Below are positions 8,801 to 17,227 of a stretch of 64,000 nucleotides of DNA, in pieces. Source of the DNA: Desulfobulbus oralis. GTDB lineage: Bacteria; Desulfobacterota; Desulfobulbia; Desulfobulbales; Desulfobulbaceae. The DNA is taken from assembly GCF_002952055.1 (NCBI RefSeq), contig NZ_CP021255.1:742851-806850 (forward strand). Reading direction: 5' to 3'. Below the pieces are notes generated by a model, which saw only the letters and a program-made list of their open reading frames with translations, did not search any database and was not told the origin of the DNA. Both the position numbers and the translations under genes were made by a program. Each line of letters begins with the position of its first letter. Positions within the stretch are counted from its first letter, which is position 1.

Positions 8801-9079
8801 GGCCAAGCTCCTCAAGGTGAAAGCTGCAAAACGCAGTGCCCCGTGCAGGCTGCCTCGGGAAAGGCTGCCCCTATGCGTGATCTTTTACCATATATGGACG
8901 GCCTGTGCCAGACCCGGGGCCGATTTCCCGCCAGGGAATGCCGGCCCTCCCTGGCGCTGTCCTCTAACACCCGGGGCTGCGCTGAACGCTTGTGGGTGAA
9001 GAGCGCTTTGTCACCCGACGATACCTGCGCCCTGGGAGGCGGCCGACCTGTCCGCTCCTGTTCCGCCCGACGCGGGCCT

Positions 9080-9805
9080 TCAGGCCCGGGCCTCTCCTCG
9101 CTGACGGCGTTCCATGTGGCGCTGCACCAAAAGGAGCAGACCCGAAAGGCCAAGACCAAGCCCCATGTAGAGGACTGTGGCTGCGGTGGTTGATTCCAGG
9201 CCGGCAAAGCTCAGGGATTCCACCTCCTGCGAAGCCCAGGTCAGCTCCGGCACGCTGATGAACATTGCAAGCGAGCTGTTCTTCAGGTTATGCACCATGC
9301 GCGCGTTCAGGGCCGGCAGCGAGGCCGAACAGGCCAGGGGCAGGACGAGGCGAAACCAGTAGCGCCAGCCGGTGAAGCCCGAAAGCCGGGCGCAGGCCAG
9401 GGCGTCCCGGCCCGTAGTGTGCATCACGGAAAACAGAATGTCGGCCAGATAGGGTGCATTGTTGACCGTCAGCCCGGCCACTGCAGCCCAGAAGGGAAAA
9501 TGCTCCCAGCCGTTCAGCGCCCGGCAGGCGCCCTGCGGCAGGAGAAAGGGCAGGCAGTAGAAGGGCAAAATCAGCCAGAATACGCCGGGGATGCTGCGCA
9601 CCACGTGGCAAAAGCCCGCGCAGAGGCGGGCGCAGACGACAGCTTGGGTGCTCTGACTCCGGGTTCTGCCAATCGCCAGGGCCACGCCCAGGGCAAGGGA
9701 CAGCAGCGAGGACAGGGCTGCGATGCTCAGCGTGAGGGCCACGCCGTGCAGGAGAATGCGCAGATAGACAGGCTCGATCAAAATAGACCAGTGGGGTGTG
9801 TACAT
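9080..9805 (-). CDS. Polar amino acid-type ABC transporter permease
   Basis: A 241-residue inner-membrane permease of the HisM/GlnP kind. Hydrophobic segments start near residue 18, and the EAA-type coupling loop is visible as DALACARLSGFTGWRYWFRL before VLPLA. It is separated from the other parts of the same transporter class (ATPase 12210, binding protein 13305, second permease 14316) by the Mo-hydroxylase gene on the opposite strand. The two permeases probably pair as a heterodimer. The substrate is unknown. The start ATG 9805 has only a weak ribosome site. The 279 bp between this gene and xdhC hold no gene that I can support. Confidence 0.85.
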   Translation of the reverse strand: MYTPHWSILIEPVYLRILLHGVALTLSIAALSSLLSLALGVALAIGRTRSQSTQAVVCARLCAGFCHVVRSIPGVFWLILPFYCLPFLLPQGACRALNGWEHFPFWAAVAGLTVNNAPYLADILFSVMHTTGRDALACARLSGFTGWRYWFRLVLPLACSASLPALNARMVHNLKNSSLAMFISVPELTWASQEVESLSFAGLESTTAATVLYMGLGLGLSGLLLLVQRHMERRQRGEARA

Positions 9806-9905
9806 GGGATTTTCCCGTGGTTAAACTGCCACGCCTGGGGCCCAGCCCTGAAGCGCCCCTTGGTCCCTGCCGGACCACAGCCATTATAGCAGGAGAACGC
9901 GCATC

Positions 9906-12146
9906 GTGCAGGAAGAACAACGGAACCTGGTGCAAAACGGGCCAGCGCCTGCTCCCGACCGCTCCGGCCTCTTGCATCTGGCGCTGGTGCTGGCACGGAT
10001 CCATCACGCCCGGCTCCTCGGCATCGACGCCAACGGGGTTATGGCTCTGCCCGGGGTGGCGCGGGTCATGACCGCGCGGGATGTGCGGGGCACAAACCGC
10101 CTGTTTGCGCCACAGGGCACACCGCACAGTCTGAACAGGGGTTTTGAGCAGCCTGTCATTTGCGACGATACAATCCGCCGCTACGGCGACATTGTCGCCG
10201 TGGTCGCCGCGGGCACGCGCCCTGTGGCCCGGGAGGCCGCCGCCCGGATCAAAATCGCCTGCAGGCCGCTGCGCGCCATGCTGAACTTTGCGGAAGCCGC
10301 AAGGCCCGGCGCTCCGTCCGTGCACGAGGGCATACCCAATGTCTTCATGGAGCAGCCGCTGTACAAAGGCCAGGACCCCCGCCCGGTGATCGAGGGGGCC
10401 GCCTGCGCAGTCGAGGCGGCTTTCAGCACCACCCGCGAGCCGCATTTGCCGCTGGAGCCGGATGCCATTCTGGCCTGGCCGGACGCCGGCGGCGTCGTCA
10501 TTCGGGGCAAGGTCCAGGATCTCCACGGCATGGCCCGCAGAATGGCGCCAGCCCTGGGCCTCGCCCCGGAGCGGATCCGTATCATCGCCACTCCGGCGGG
10601 CGGCAGTTTCGGCGCCGCGCTGTCACCCGCCAACTGCGCCGTGGCCGCGGCCTGCGCGCTGGCTCTGGCCGCGCCGGTCTCACTGGTCATGAGCTATGAG
10701 GAACACCTGCTCACCACGGGCAAGCGCGCAGCGGTACAGGGCCTGGGCCGACTGGCCTGCGACGCCAGAGGCCGGCTCGTGGCCGGAGATTTTCTCGTGC
10801 ACATTGACCAGGGCGCCTACAGCGAAGCCGCCGGGAGCCTGACCACCAAGATGCTGCGCTTTTTCGGCGCCCCCTATCGCCTTCCCCAGCTGCGCGGCCT
10901 GGCGCGCACCGCCTTTACCAACGGCAACTTCGGCGCCTCCGCCTTTGGCACGCCACAGGCGCACATCCTGGGCGAAACGCTGGTGGATATGCTGGCCCGG
11001 AAACTGGGCGCGGATCCCTTCGAGTTCCGCTGGCAGAATCTTGCGGAGCCCGGCGACACCGGGCCAAATTCCGTGCCCTTTCGCGTGTATTCCATGCGCG
11101 CCATGATGGACAAAATGCGACCCACCTACCAAGGGGCGCTGAGCACCGCCCGGCGCGAAAGCCGCCCGGAACGACGGCGTGGGGTGGGCGTCGCCTGGGG
11201 CGGCGATACGGTTTCCGGCGGCGCCGACCGCGCTGAAGCCGATGTGGAACTGAACCCCGATGGCAGTGTGACCGTCTATAGCAGTTGGGCCGAGCTGGGT
11301 CAGGGCGCGGATCTCGGCTCGCTCATGCTGGTCCATGAGGCGCTTCGCCCCCTGAAGCTGCAGGCCGAGCGGATTCATCTGGCGCGAAATGACAGCGCCT
11401 GCTGTCCTGACACCGGCCCCACCACCAGCAACCGTTCCCACCATGCAGCGGGTCTGGCCATCATCGACGCGGCAAACAGCCTGCTGGCCGCCATGCGCAG
11501 GCCGGACGGCGCCTTTCGCACCTGGGCGGAAATGCGGGCGGCAGGCCTGGCCATGCGCTACCGGGGCCGCTATCAGGCGCACTGGCCCGGCATCGACCCG
11601 GACACCGGGCGAGGTTATGGGGCGGCAGAGCAAAATTTTGTGCTCTATGTGGTGGAAGTGGCGGTTGAACCGGCCACAGGCCAAACCACGGTGCTCGCGG
11701 CGCACATGGTAGCGGATGCGGGCCGGATCGCTGCCCCACAGAGCGTGCGGGGCCAGGCTTTTGGCGGCTTTGCCCAGTCTTTGGGCTTTGCCCTGACTGT
11801 GCGGGGTTGCGACGGGCCGGGCCAGCTTGGCCCGCTGGACGCGGGCATTCCGCAGTGCCGTGACGTGCCGGACATTATGAATCTCGATTTTGTCGAAAGC
11901 CCGCGCGGCAATGGGCCGTTCGGATCAACCGGCTGTGCCGAGGGCTTCCAGAGCGCGGGTTGCGTGGCGATTCTGAACGCCATTGCCGATGCAGTGGGCC
12001 TGCGCATCACCGCCTTGCCAGCCACACCTGCCAAAGTGAAGGCGGCGCTGGAAAAGCAGGCCGGGGGCGAGGAGCAGGCGCCGTGGAACCTGGCATCCGA
12101 GCTGTATGCGCATCTGGCGCGCCTCAGGAAAAAAAGCGGCGTATGA
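9906..12146 (+). CDS. Orphan molybdenum-hydroxylase large subunit
   Basis: A 746-residue protein of the xanthine dehydrogenase/aldehyde oxidoreductase molybdopterin-binding family. It aligns with residues after about 165 of Mop but carries no [2Fe-2S] domains, and no small Fe-S subunit is encoded nearby. Preserved features are TPAGGSFG (Mo-ligand loop), ELGQGADLG and the C-terminal GPFGSTGCAEGFQ, with the catalytic Glu in the usual place (GASGVGE in Mop). Altered: the Mop AFRGYGAPQ loop reads GASAFGTPQA, without the conserved Arg. The start is GTG 9906 with AGGAG upstream. It may work with another electron acceptor, be a divergent enzyme, or be losing function. It is divergent from the permease at 9805. 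Confidence 0.85.
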   Translation: MQEEQRNLVQNGPAPAPDRSGLLHLALVLARIHHARLLGIDANGVMALPGVARVMTARDVRGTNRLFAPQGTPHSLNRGFEQPVICDDTIRRYGDIVAVVAAGTRPVAREAAARIKIACRPLRAMLNFAEAARPGAPSVHEGIPNVFMEQPLYKGQDPRPVIEGAACAVEAAFSTTREPHLPLEPDAILAWPDAGGVVIRGKVQDLHGMARRMAPALGLAPERIRIIATPAGGSFGAALSPANCAVAAACALALAAPVSLVMSYEEHLLTTGKRAAVQGLGRLACDARGRLVAGDFLVHIDQGAYSEAAGSLTTKMLRFFGAPYRLPQLRGLARTAFTNGNFGASAFGTPQAHILGETLVDMLARKLGADPFEFRWQNLAEPGDTGPNSVPFRVYSMRAMMDKMRPTYQGALSTARRESRPERRRGVGVAWGGDTVSGGADRAEADVELNPDGSVTVYSSWAELGQGADLGSLMLVHEALRPLKLQAERIHLARNDSACCPDTGPTTSNRSHHAAGLAIIDAANSLLAAMRRPDGAFRTWAEMRAAGLAMRYRGRYQAHWPGIDPDTGRGYGAAEQNFVLYVVEVAVEPATGQTTVLAAHMVADAGRIAAPQSVRGQAFGGFAQSLGFALTVRGCDGPGQLGPLDAGIPQCRDVPDIMNLDFVESPRGNGPFGSTGCAEGFQSAGCVAILNAIADAVGLRITALPATPAKVKAALEKQAGGEEQAPWNLASELYAHLARLRKKSGV

Positions 12147-12173
12147 AGCGGGGCTGTTGCTGTTCGTTCCCGC

Positions 12174-12187
12174 AAAAGCCGGCTTTT
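12174..12187. terminator. Palindrome between convergent genes (weak terminator candidate)
   Basis: AAAAGCCGGCTTTT is a perfect 14-bp palindrome in the 63-bp gap between two gene ends. There is no long T-run and no loop, so it is a weak candidate. Confidence 0.3.
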
Positions 12188-12209
12188 GGCCGACAGAGGC
12201 GCCAGACAG

Positions 12210-13295
12210 TTAGCCCCGCCCCAAGGCTTTCAGCCAGAGCGTATCGTTCGCAGCGGCTGCCAGTGCCAGCCCCGGCGGGAGCCCCTCGCTTTCCGGCAGC
12301 ATGACGAGCCCGGCAGGATCCGAACTGTTTCGAACCAGCAGCAGATCGGCCAGACCCGCACGGAGCAGCAGCGGGGGTGTCGTGAAATCCAGCCGTCGCA
12401 GGGCGGGCGTGCAGCCCTGGCGTCTTGCCAGCAGGGCGAGCACGGGGTTGCAGCGCAGACTTTCGAGCGCCACATTCGGGCCCTCTGCTGCAATCCCAAT
12501 GGTCAGCGTGCCCGAAAGCCTGACCCGGTCCAGCGCGGACACCTCCGGCAGGCCGCCGCTGAACAGTTGTCGTGTGGTGGCCGTACCGGGCTCCAGCAGG
12601 ACCTGTTCCGGGCTGCCGACATCCAGAATGCGGCCTCGTTCCATGACCACAATGCTGTCCGCAATGCTCCGGGCAAAGGCGGTCTGATGGGTGACCACAA
12701 CCATCGTCTGCCCCTGTTCCCGAATCTGCCGAATCAGGCCCAGCACCTCGCGCACACAGGAGGGGTCGAGGGCAGAGGTCGGTTCATCAAACAGCATGAG
12801 CCGGGGTGAAAGCGCCAGTGCCCGTGCGATCGCACCACGCTGACGCTCGCCGCCGGAAAGCTGACCCGGATGCCGAGCGGCCTTGTCTTCGAGGCCGATG
12901 GCACGCAGAAGCCCCATGGCCTCGGCCTCGGCCTGCCGGCGCGGCACGCCGTGCACCAGCCGGGGCGCAATGGTGATGTTGTCCAGAAGCGAAAGGTGCC
13001 GGTAGAGCTGCTCGCCCTGAAAGACCATGCCCACCTCGCCCCGGCCGCAGCCTCTGCGGCCCGGCCCATTGCGCAGTTGGCCGTCCAGCCGGACTGTGCC
13101 GCCGTCAACGGGGTCAAGCCCGGAAATCGCCCGAAGCAGCGTGGTCTTGCCGCAGCCGCTGGGGCCGCAGATCACCAGGCACTGTCCCTCCGCCAGTGTG
13201 AAGGAGAGGTGGTCAAGCACGAGCCTGCCCTGCCGCCTGGCCACCAGTCCAGCCACCGCAAGCAGTGGTGCGGGCGCTGCCCCAGCTTTGGTCAT
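12210..13295 (-). CDS. ABC transporter ATPase, GlnQ type, with C-terminal extension
   Basis: A 361-residue ATPase with all nucleotide-binding motifs: Walker A GPSGCGKTT, Q-loop VFQGEQ, signature LSGGERQRGA, Walker B LMLFDEPTSALD and switch VTHQ. The usual family length is 240-250. Here about 115 residues follow (from about 245 on), beginning GGLPEVSALDRVRLSGTLTI, with no domain that I know; they may be regulatory. The start lies 10 bp after the stop of the binding-protein gene, so translation is coupled. It powers the importer made with the permeases at 14316 and 9080. Confidence 0.9.
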   Translation of the reverse strand: MTKAGAAPAPLLAVAGLVARRQGRLVLDHLSFTLAEGQCLVICGPSGCGKTTLLRAISGLDPVDGGTVRLDGQLRNGPGRRGCGRGEVGMVFQGEQLYRHLSLLDNITIAPRLVHGVPRRQAEAEAMGLLRAIGLEDKAARHPGQLSGGERQRGAIARALALSPRLMLFDEPTSALDPSCVREVLGLIRQIREQGQTMVVVTHQTAFARSIADSIVVMERGRILDVGSPEQVLLEPGTATTRQLFSGGLPEVSALDRVRLSGTLTIGIAAEGPNVALESLRCNPVLALLARRQGCTPALRRLDFTTPPLLLRAGLADLLLVRNSSDPAGLVMLPESEGLPPGLALAAAANDTLWLKALGRG

Positions 13296-13304
13296 GCGCT
13301 CTCC

Positions 13305-14147
13305 TCACTCGGCCCAGATGGGGAGTGGCGGCGCAGGCGGCAGCGGATACCTGCCCTTTTCGCCGAACCACTTGTCGTAGATTTTCTGATAGCTGCCATC
13401 GATCAACATGGTACGCAGCGCAGCGTTGACCCGGTCGCGCCAGGCAGACTGGTTCTGCGGCACGCCAATGCCGTAATAGGTGGGGCTGTAGACCTCGCCC
13501 ACCGGCTCGTAGGCCGGATCGCCGCCGGACACGCCCGCCAGAATGATGGTGTCGTTGGTGTAGCCATCCACCTTGCCCGCCTTCAGGGCCAGAAAGCATT
13601 CCGCATTGTTCTGGAAGGACAGGACTTTCGGCTCGGGATCGCCCAGTTTTTTCAGGGCTGCGGCTACGGCCTGCTGGGCGTTGCTGCCCTGGGAAATGGC
13701 GATGCGCTTGCCGACAAAATCCTTCAGTTCCCGGTACCTGCCCTTTTCGGCCAGGATACGCTTGCCGTCATTCAGATAGGTGTCGCTGAAGTCGATCTGG
13801 GCGTCGCGGCTCATGGTGTGGTTCATGTTGGAGAGCACCATGTCGGTTTCCCCGCTCACCAGTGAGGTGATGCGGGTTTTGTCGTTCACTTTGATGATCT
13901 CGTGTCTGAGCCCCATCTTGGCGGCCAGGGCGCGGGCCAGATCGGCGTCAAAGCCATCCGGCTCGCCCTGGTCGTTCAGAAAATTCATGGGCGGCGTGGC
14001 AAAGCCCAGGCCAATGCGCAGCGTGCCCCGCTTTTGAATGGCCTCGTCCAGATTCTTCCACTCAGCGGCCAGGGCGGAACCCGCGGCCATGCAGGCAAGC
14101 GTGAACAGGGGCAAAAGGAAGGTCGGGACAAACAACCGGGTTTTCAT
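13305..14147 (-). CDS. Extracellular solute-binding protein, family 3
   Basis: A 280-residue periplasmic binding protein of the polar amino acid class. The signal peptide MKTRLFVPTFLLPLFTLACM ends in ALA before AEWKN. The mature protein has the typical GTLRIGLGFATPPMNF opening and the conserved GFDADLARALA and DMVLSNMNHTMSRDAQIDFS blocks. The start is ATG 14147 with AGGAGGA; a longer frame reaches 14255. The ligand cannot be named from sequence. Its Mo-enzyme surroundings leave open that it is not an ordinary amino acid. Confidence 0.9.
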   Translation of the reverse strand: MKTRLFVPTFLLPLFTLACMAAGSALAAEWKNLDEAIQKRGTLRIGLGFATPPMNFLNDQGEPDGFDADLARALAAKMGLRHEIIKVNDKTRITSLVSGETDMVLSNMNHTMSRDAQIDFSDTYLNDGKRILAEKGRYRELKDFVGKRIAISQGSNAQQAVAAALKKLGDPEPKVLSFQNNAECFLALKAGKVDGYTNDTIILAGVSGGDPAYEPVGEVYSPTYYGIGVPQNQSAWRDRVNAALRTMLIDGSYQKIYDKWFGEKGRYPLPPAPPLPIWAE

Positions 14148-14315
14148 ACACATCCTCCTGGTTCTGAGGTTCGGGAAAGCCGCCGGACCATCCGGCAGCG
14201 AAAAACATCTGCGGCCATTCGCCTTGTTTGCAGGGAGCAGGCCTGGATGAGACATGCGGATTCAAATGGTCGCCCAGCCCTTGCTCCCAACAGGACCTGG
14301 TGAGCAGGCTTTTTT

Positions 14316-15047
14316 TCAGAAGCTTTGCGCCGCTTCCAGCCCGTCCTGCCCGTATCGGCGCGCGAGCCGCAGGCGCAGACGCCTGGCCAGCCAGGTCAGG
14401 AGACCGGAAAAGGCCATAAAGCCCAGGGCAATGAAACAGTACATGGCAATCAGGGTGGCCGGGTAGCGATTGGCGAGCAAGATGCCGGTTTGCGTCAGTT
14501 CTATCAAGCCAAGCACGAAGACCACGGACGAGTCTTTGAAGAGCGACACCATGACGGCAAGCAGGGCGGGAATCATGGTGTGCATGACCTGCGGCGCGAG
14601 GATGACCCGGGCCGCGGTGCGCCTGGGCATGCCGGCCAGAAGCGCAGCCTCCATTTGGGCGGCGCCCACCGCCTTGACGCCGCTTCTGAACACCTCGGCC
14701 ACCTGCGCTGTCCCGTACACCGTGAGCGCGGCCACTGCGGTCAGTCCCGGCGGCAACGAGCGGACACCCAGAAAAAGGGGCAAGGCATAGTGCATCCAGA
14801 ACAGCATGAGCACCAGCGGAACGCTTTTGACCAGCTCGGTATAGGCCATGGCGAACGGAGCCAAAAAGCGCAGCGAAAAGACCCGAAAACAGCCCAGAAT
14901 CACCCCAAGGAGGAGGGAGGCAGGCAGCGCCAGCAGCGCCAGCAGGATATTCAGGGCCAGACCGCCCGCAAGGTCGCCCTTCAGGCCAAAGAGCAAGGCG
15001 GGCAGGTAGCGGGCGGCTTCGGCAAAGGATGCGGCCGGGTCAATCAT
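14316..15047 (-). CDS. Polar amino acid-type ABC transporter permease
   Basis: A 243-residue inner-membrane permease with the family loop (SGVKAVGAAQMEAALLAGMP near residue 125, followed by APQVMHTMIPALLAVMVSLF) and about five membrane segments. It opens the transporter block on the minus strand, with the binding protein and ATPase downstream. The 168 bp between this gene and the binding protein could hold a separate promoter. The gene ends 13 bp before the radical SAM gene upstream. Confidence 0.88.
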   Translation of the reverse strand: MIDPAASFAEAARYLPALLFGLKGDLAGGLALNILLALLALPASLLLGVILGCFRVFSLRFLAPFAMAYTELVKSVPLVLMLFWMHYALPLFLGVRSLPPGLTAVAALTVYGTAQVAEVFRSGVKAVGAAQMEAALLAGMPRRTAARVILAPQVMHTMIPALLAVMVSLFKDSSVVFVLGLIELTQTGILLANRYPATLIAMYCFIALGFMAFSGLLTWLARRLRLRLARRYGQDGLEAAQSF

Positions 15048-15060
15048 GAGGCTTCATCGT

Positions 15061-16044
15061 TCACTGACACTGATGCCAGCCAGCCCGTTGCAGCGCTTCC
15101 GCCGCACGTTCGCAGTCATAATCGCGCCAGGCCTTGTCCGCCGGCACCGTGTCGCGGGGAATGGCGCCCATGTCAATAATGGCCACGTTCGCGCCCGAGC
15201 TCAGCGTCAGGTCAGTGGTCGGGTGCACACAGATGTCGGGGGTATGACCGCTTCCCGCCAGACGCAGGGCCGCGGTGATCTGGGCGATGCGTTCGGGCGC
15301 AAGCATCTGCGTGTCGCCCAGCGGCGTCCCGGGCACGGGCACCCGGGCCATCAGGCCGGAGATTTCCGCTCCTTCCCGGACCAGCCCCAGAAAGGAAGTG
15401 GCGATTTCCCCGTTCCCGTGCTCCGGACCGATGGGTTCAACCATGGCGGCAAGGCGCAGCGGCGAGGCCTGCACGGCGCGCATCGTCGCCAGCCGAGTTT
15501 GCGGATCAAAGGCCGTGTCCGTGCCTTCCCGAAGCCGGAGGGTATGGTACACGCAGGAGCCCCCGGCAGCCGCTATCCTTTCCGCTGTCTGGAGATCGAA
15601 TTCGCCGGTATTCAGCGCCAGTTCGCAGCTCTTGGGCACAAGCCCACGGATTGCCGCAAGCAGCCTGCACAGATGCTCGATGCTGAAAAATTCCGTGGTG
15701 CGCAGGACCAGATAGTGGACGCCTGCCTCTGCATAGTGCTGGAAGACGCGCAACACTTCGGCATCGTCATAAACCTTGGGCTGCCGCACAAGCCGCCACT
15801 TTTCGCCCAGGGAGCAGAAGCGGCAGCTCATCCGGCAAGGCGCATTGTCCAGGCCCAGTGCACCCCAGAGATAGCCTCTGCCGCCGGTGATGCGCAGCGC
15901 CTCGGCGTGGGCGGCCTGACGCAGCAACAGAGCCCCTTCGGAATCCGGCGCAATGTCCAGAAGCTCCACGAGTGTTTCCCTGTCCAGCAACTGTCCTGCC
16001 CGGCAGGAGCGGACAGCCTTCCGGACGAGTTCCGCCGCCTTCAC
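15061..16044 (-). CDS. BioB-like radical SAM protein
   Basis: A 327-residue radical SAM enzyme. The cluster motif is CRMSCRFC (CxxxCxxC) at about residues 69-76, preceded by GYLWGALGLDNAP as in the biotin synthase/HydE/HmdB group. ELALNTGEFD and VEPIGPEHGNGEI fit the barrel of that group. The BioB residues for a second [2Fe-2S] cluster are not evident. The reaction is unknown. It overlaps the C-GCAxxG-C-C gene by 4 bp (ATGA), so the two are translated together, and it is followed by the ABC transporter genes. Together they may make or modify a compound connected with the transporter. Confidence 0.85.
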   Translation of the reverse strand: MKAAELVRKAVRSCRAGQLLDRETLVELLDIAPDSEGALLLRQAAHAEALRITGGRGYLWGALGLDNAPCRMSCRFCSLGEKWRLVRQPKVYDDAEVLRVFQHYAEAGVHYLVLRTTEFFSIEHLCRLLAAIRGLVPKSCELALNTGEFDLQTAERIAAAGGSCVYHTLRLREGTDTAFDPQTRLATMRAVQASPLRLAAMVEPIGPEHGNGEIATSFLGLVREGAEISGLMARVPVPGTPLGDTQMLAPERIAQITAALRLAGSGHTPDICVHPTTDLTLSSGANVAIIDMGAIPRDTVPADKAWRDYDCERAAEALQRAGWHQCQ

Positions 16045-16490
16045 AGGAGCTTCGCCAATTCGGCGGCGGTTGCGTTCACAAGCGGCGCGCAGACACTTGC
16101 GAACTTGCCCTCCTGTATGGCCGCAGCCCGTCCGCCCGGCGCAAAGATGTCGTGCCCGAGCAAGGTCTTGCAGGTGAGCGCGCCGCCGTGGGCAGCCAGA
16201 AAGCGCTTCAGGAAGGCCTCCCGCTTGTCCGCCAGAACGAGGCCGGCATCCATGACCGTCGCGTCATCGCTGCCCGCCCTGGCGGCATAGCGCGCCCCCA
16301 GAATCAGCATGGCAGCGGTGATGCAGCCGCAGGTTTCGGCGCAGCCCATGCCCGAACCAAAGGCCACGGCGGAGCGCCGCAGCGTGTCCGCATCGTCCCC
16401 AAGGCGCCCTGCCAGCATCATGCACACCTGCTCCGCGCATTCCCGGCCCCGGGCGAAATCGTCCAGGATTTCCTCCTGAGTCTTTTGCAT
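16041..16490 (-). CDS. C-GCAxxG-C-C family redox protein
   Basis: A 149-residue protein with the family pattern GMGCAETCGCITAAMLILG in the middle and further single cysteines at CAEQVC and LTCKTLLGHD. Members are thought to be metal- or cluster-binding redox proteins, but no activity is established. ATG 16490 has GAGGCGACT upstream. It is the first gene of a coupled pair with the radical SAM gene. A second, different member is encoded at 20917. Confidence 0.85.
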   Translation of the reverse strand: MQKTQEEILDDFARGRECAEQVCMMLAGRLGDDADTLRRSAVAFGSGMGCAETCGCITAAMLILGARYAARAGSDDATVMDAGLVLADKREAFLKRFLAAHGGALTCKTLLGHDIFAPGGRAAAIQEGKFASVCAPLVNATAAELAKLL

Positions 16491-16541
16491 AGTCGCCTCA
16501 TAGTGACAAGTTTTCCGGCCTGGTGAACAGGCGCTGCAATA

Positions 16542-16569
16542 ACGGATCAGCCGCTTCCTGCCGATCCGT
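16542..16569. promoter_or_regulatory. Inverted repeat in intergenic region
   Basis: ACGGATC (16542-16548) and GATCCGT (16563-16569) form a perfect 7-bp inverted repeat with 14 bp between the arms. It lies after the end of the long minus-strand operon and 52 bp before the start of the next gene. It could be a terminator stem without T-run, or an operator. Confidence 0.35.
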
Positions 16570-16654
16570 CCGTTAAAAAAATCCCGGCAGCCGCATTGCC
16601 AGGCACCACGTGCAAATTACCTGACATTTGAACTCGCTCATTTTCAGCGGCCTG

Positions 16655-17227
16655 CTACCATCCCGGCAGGAAACGGCGGCTGGCGCACTGTCCGGGAATA
16701 TGCCAGACTGCTTCGAGCGGCAGGCCGAAGTACCGGGCCAGCAGCGCCCGCATGACGCCCGCATGGGTAATCAGCAGCAGCGTTCCCCCGGGGTAGCGCT
16801 GCCGCCAGCGGGCCAGCGCGTGCAGGGCGCGGCGCTGCACCATGCGGAAACTCTCGCCGCCCGGGGGCACATAGTTCATCATGTCCAGGCCCCGGGCCTC
16901 AAAGGCGCCGGGCCAGAGATCGCGAACCTCGGCCCAGGTCAGGCCCTCCCAGAGGCCCAGGCCGATTTCGCGCAAATCGGGCTCCACATGCAGGGGCCAG
17001 CCCCGCTGCCGTCCATCCAGCAGGAGGGCCGCTGTCTCCCGGCAGCGGCCCAGGTCGGAGCAAAGAACAGCCGCAGGCTCCGGCTCCAGGGCTGGCAGGA
17101 AATCCTGGGCCAGGGCCCGTACCTGCGCCCTGCCTGCCGCACTCAGAGGGATATCCCGGGCGCCGGTCAGGCGGCGCTCCGGATTGGGCGGCAGCGCGCC
17201 GTGTCTGAGCAGCCAAATGCCCTTCAC
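16655..17227 (-). CDS. Histidine phosphatase (phosphoglycerate mutase-like)
   Basis: A 190-residue protein starting KGIWLLRHGALP, the RHG catalytic motif of the histidine phosphatase superfamily, with the second His in LLITHAGVMRALL. The alpha-ribazole phosphatase CobC belongs to the same fold, but the substrate here is unknown. The start is GTG 17227, because GTG and the TGA of the previous gene overlap in GTGA; no separate ribosome site is needed. It is the last gene of the Mop accessory operon. Confidence 0.88.
   Translation of the reverse strand: MKGIWLLRHGALPPNPERRLTGARDIPLSAAGRAQVRALAQDFLPALEPEPAAVLCSDLGRCRETAALLLDGRQRGWPLHVEPDLREIGLGLWEGLTWAEVRDLWPGAFEARGLDMMNYVPPGGESFRMVQRRALHALARWRQRYPGGTLLLITHAGVMRALLARYFGLPLEAVWHIPGQCASRRFLPGW

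Noticed and set aside
9074..9087. GGGCC/GGCCC hairpin at the end of the permease gene
   Set aside because: Five-bp stem overlapping the stop with no T-run; common by chance in this GC-rich DNA.
16573..16764. Short minus-strand frame near the histidine phosphatase end
   Set aside because: It overlaps the phosphatase in another frame and has no start signals.
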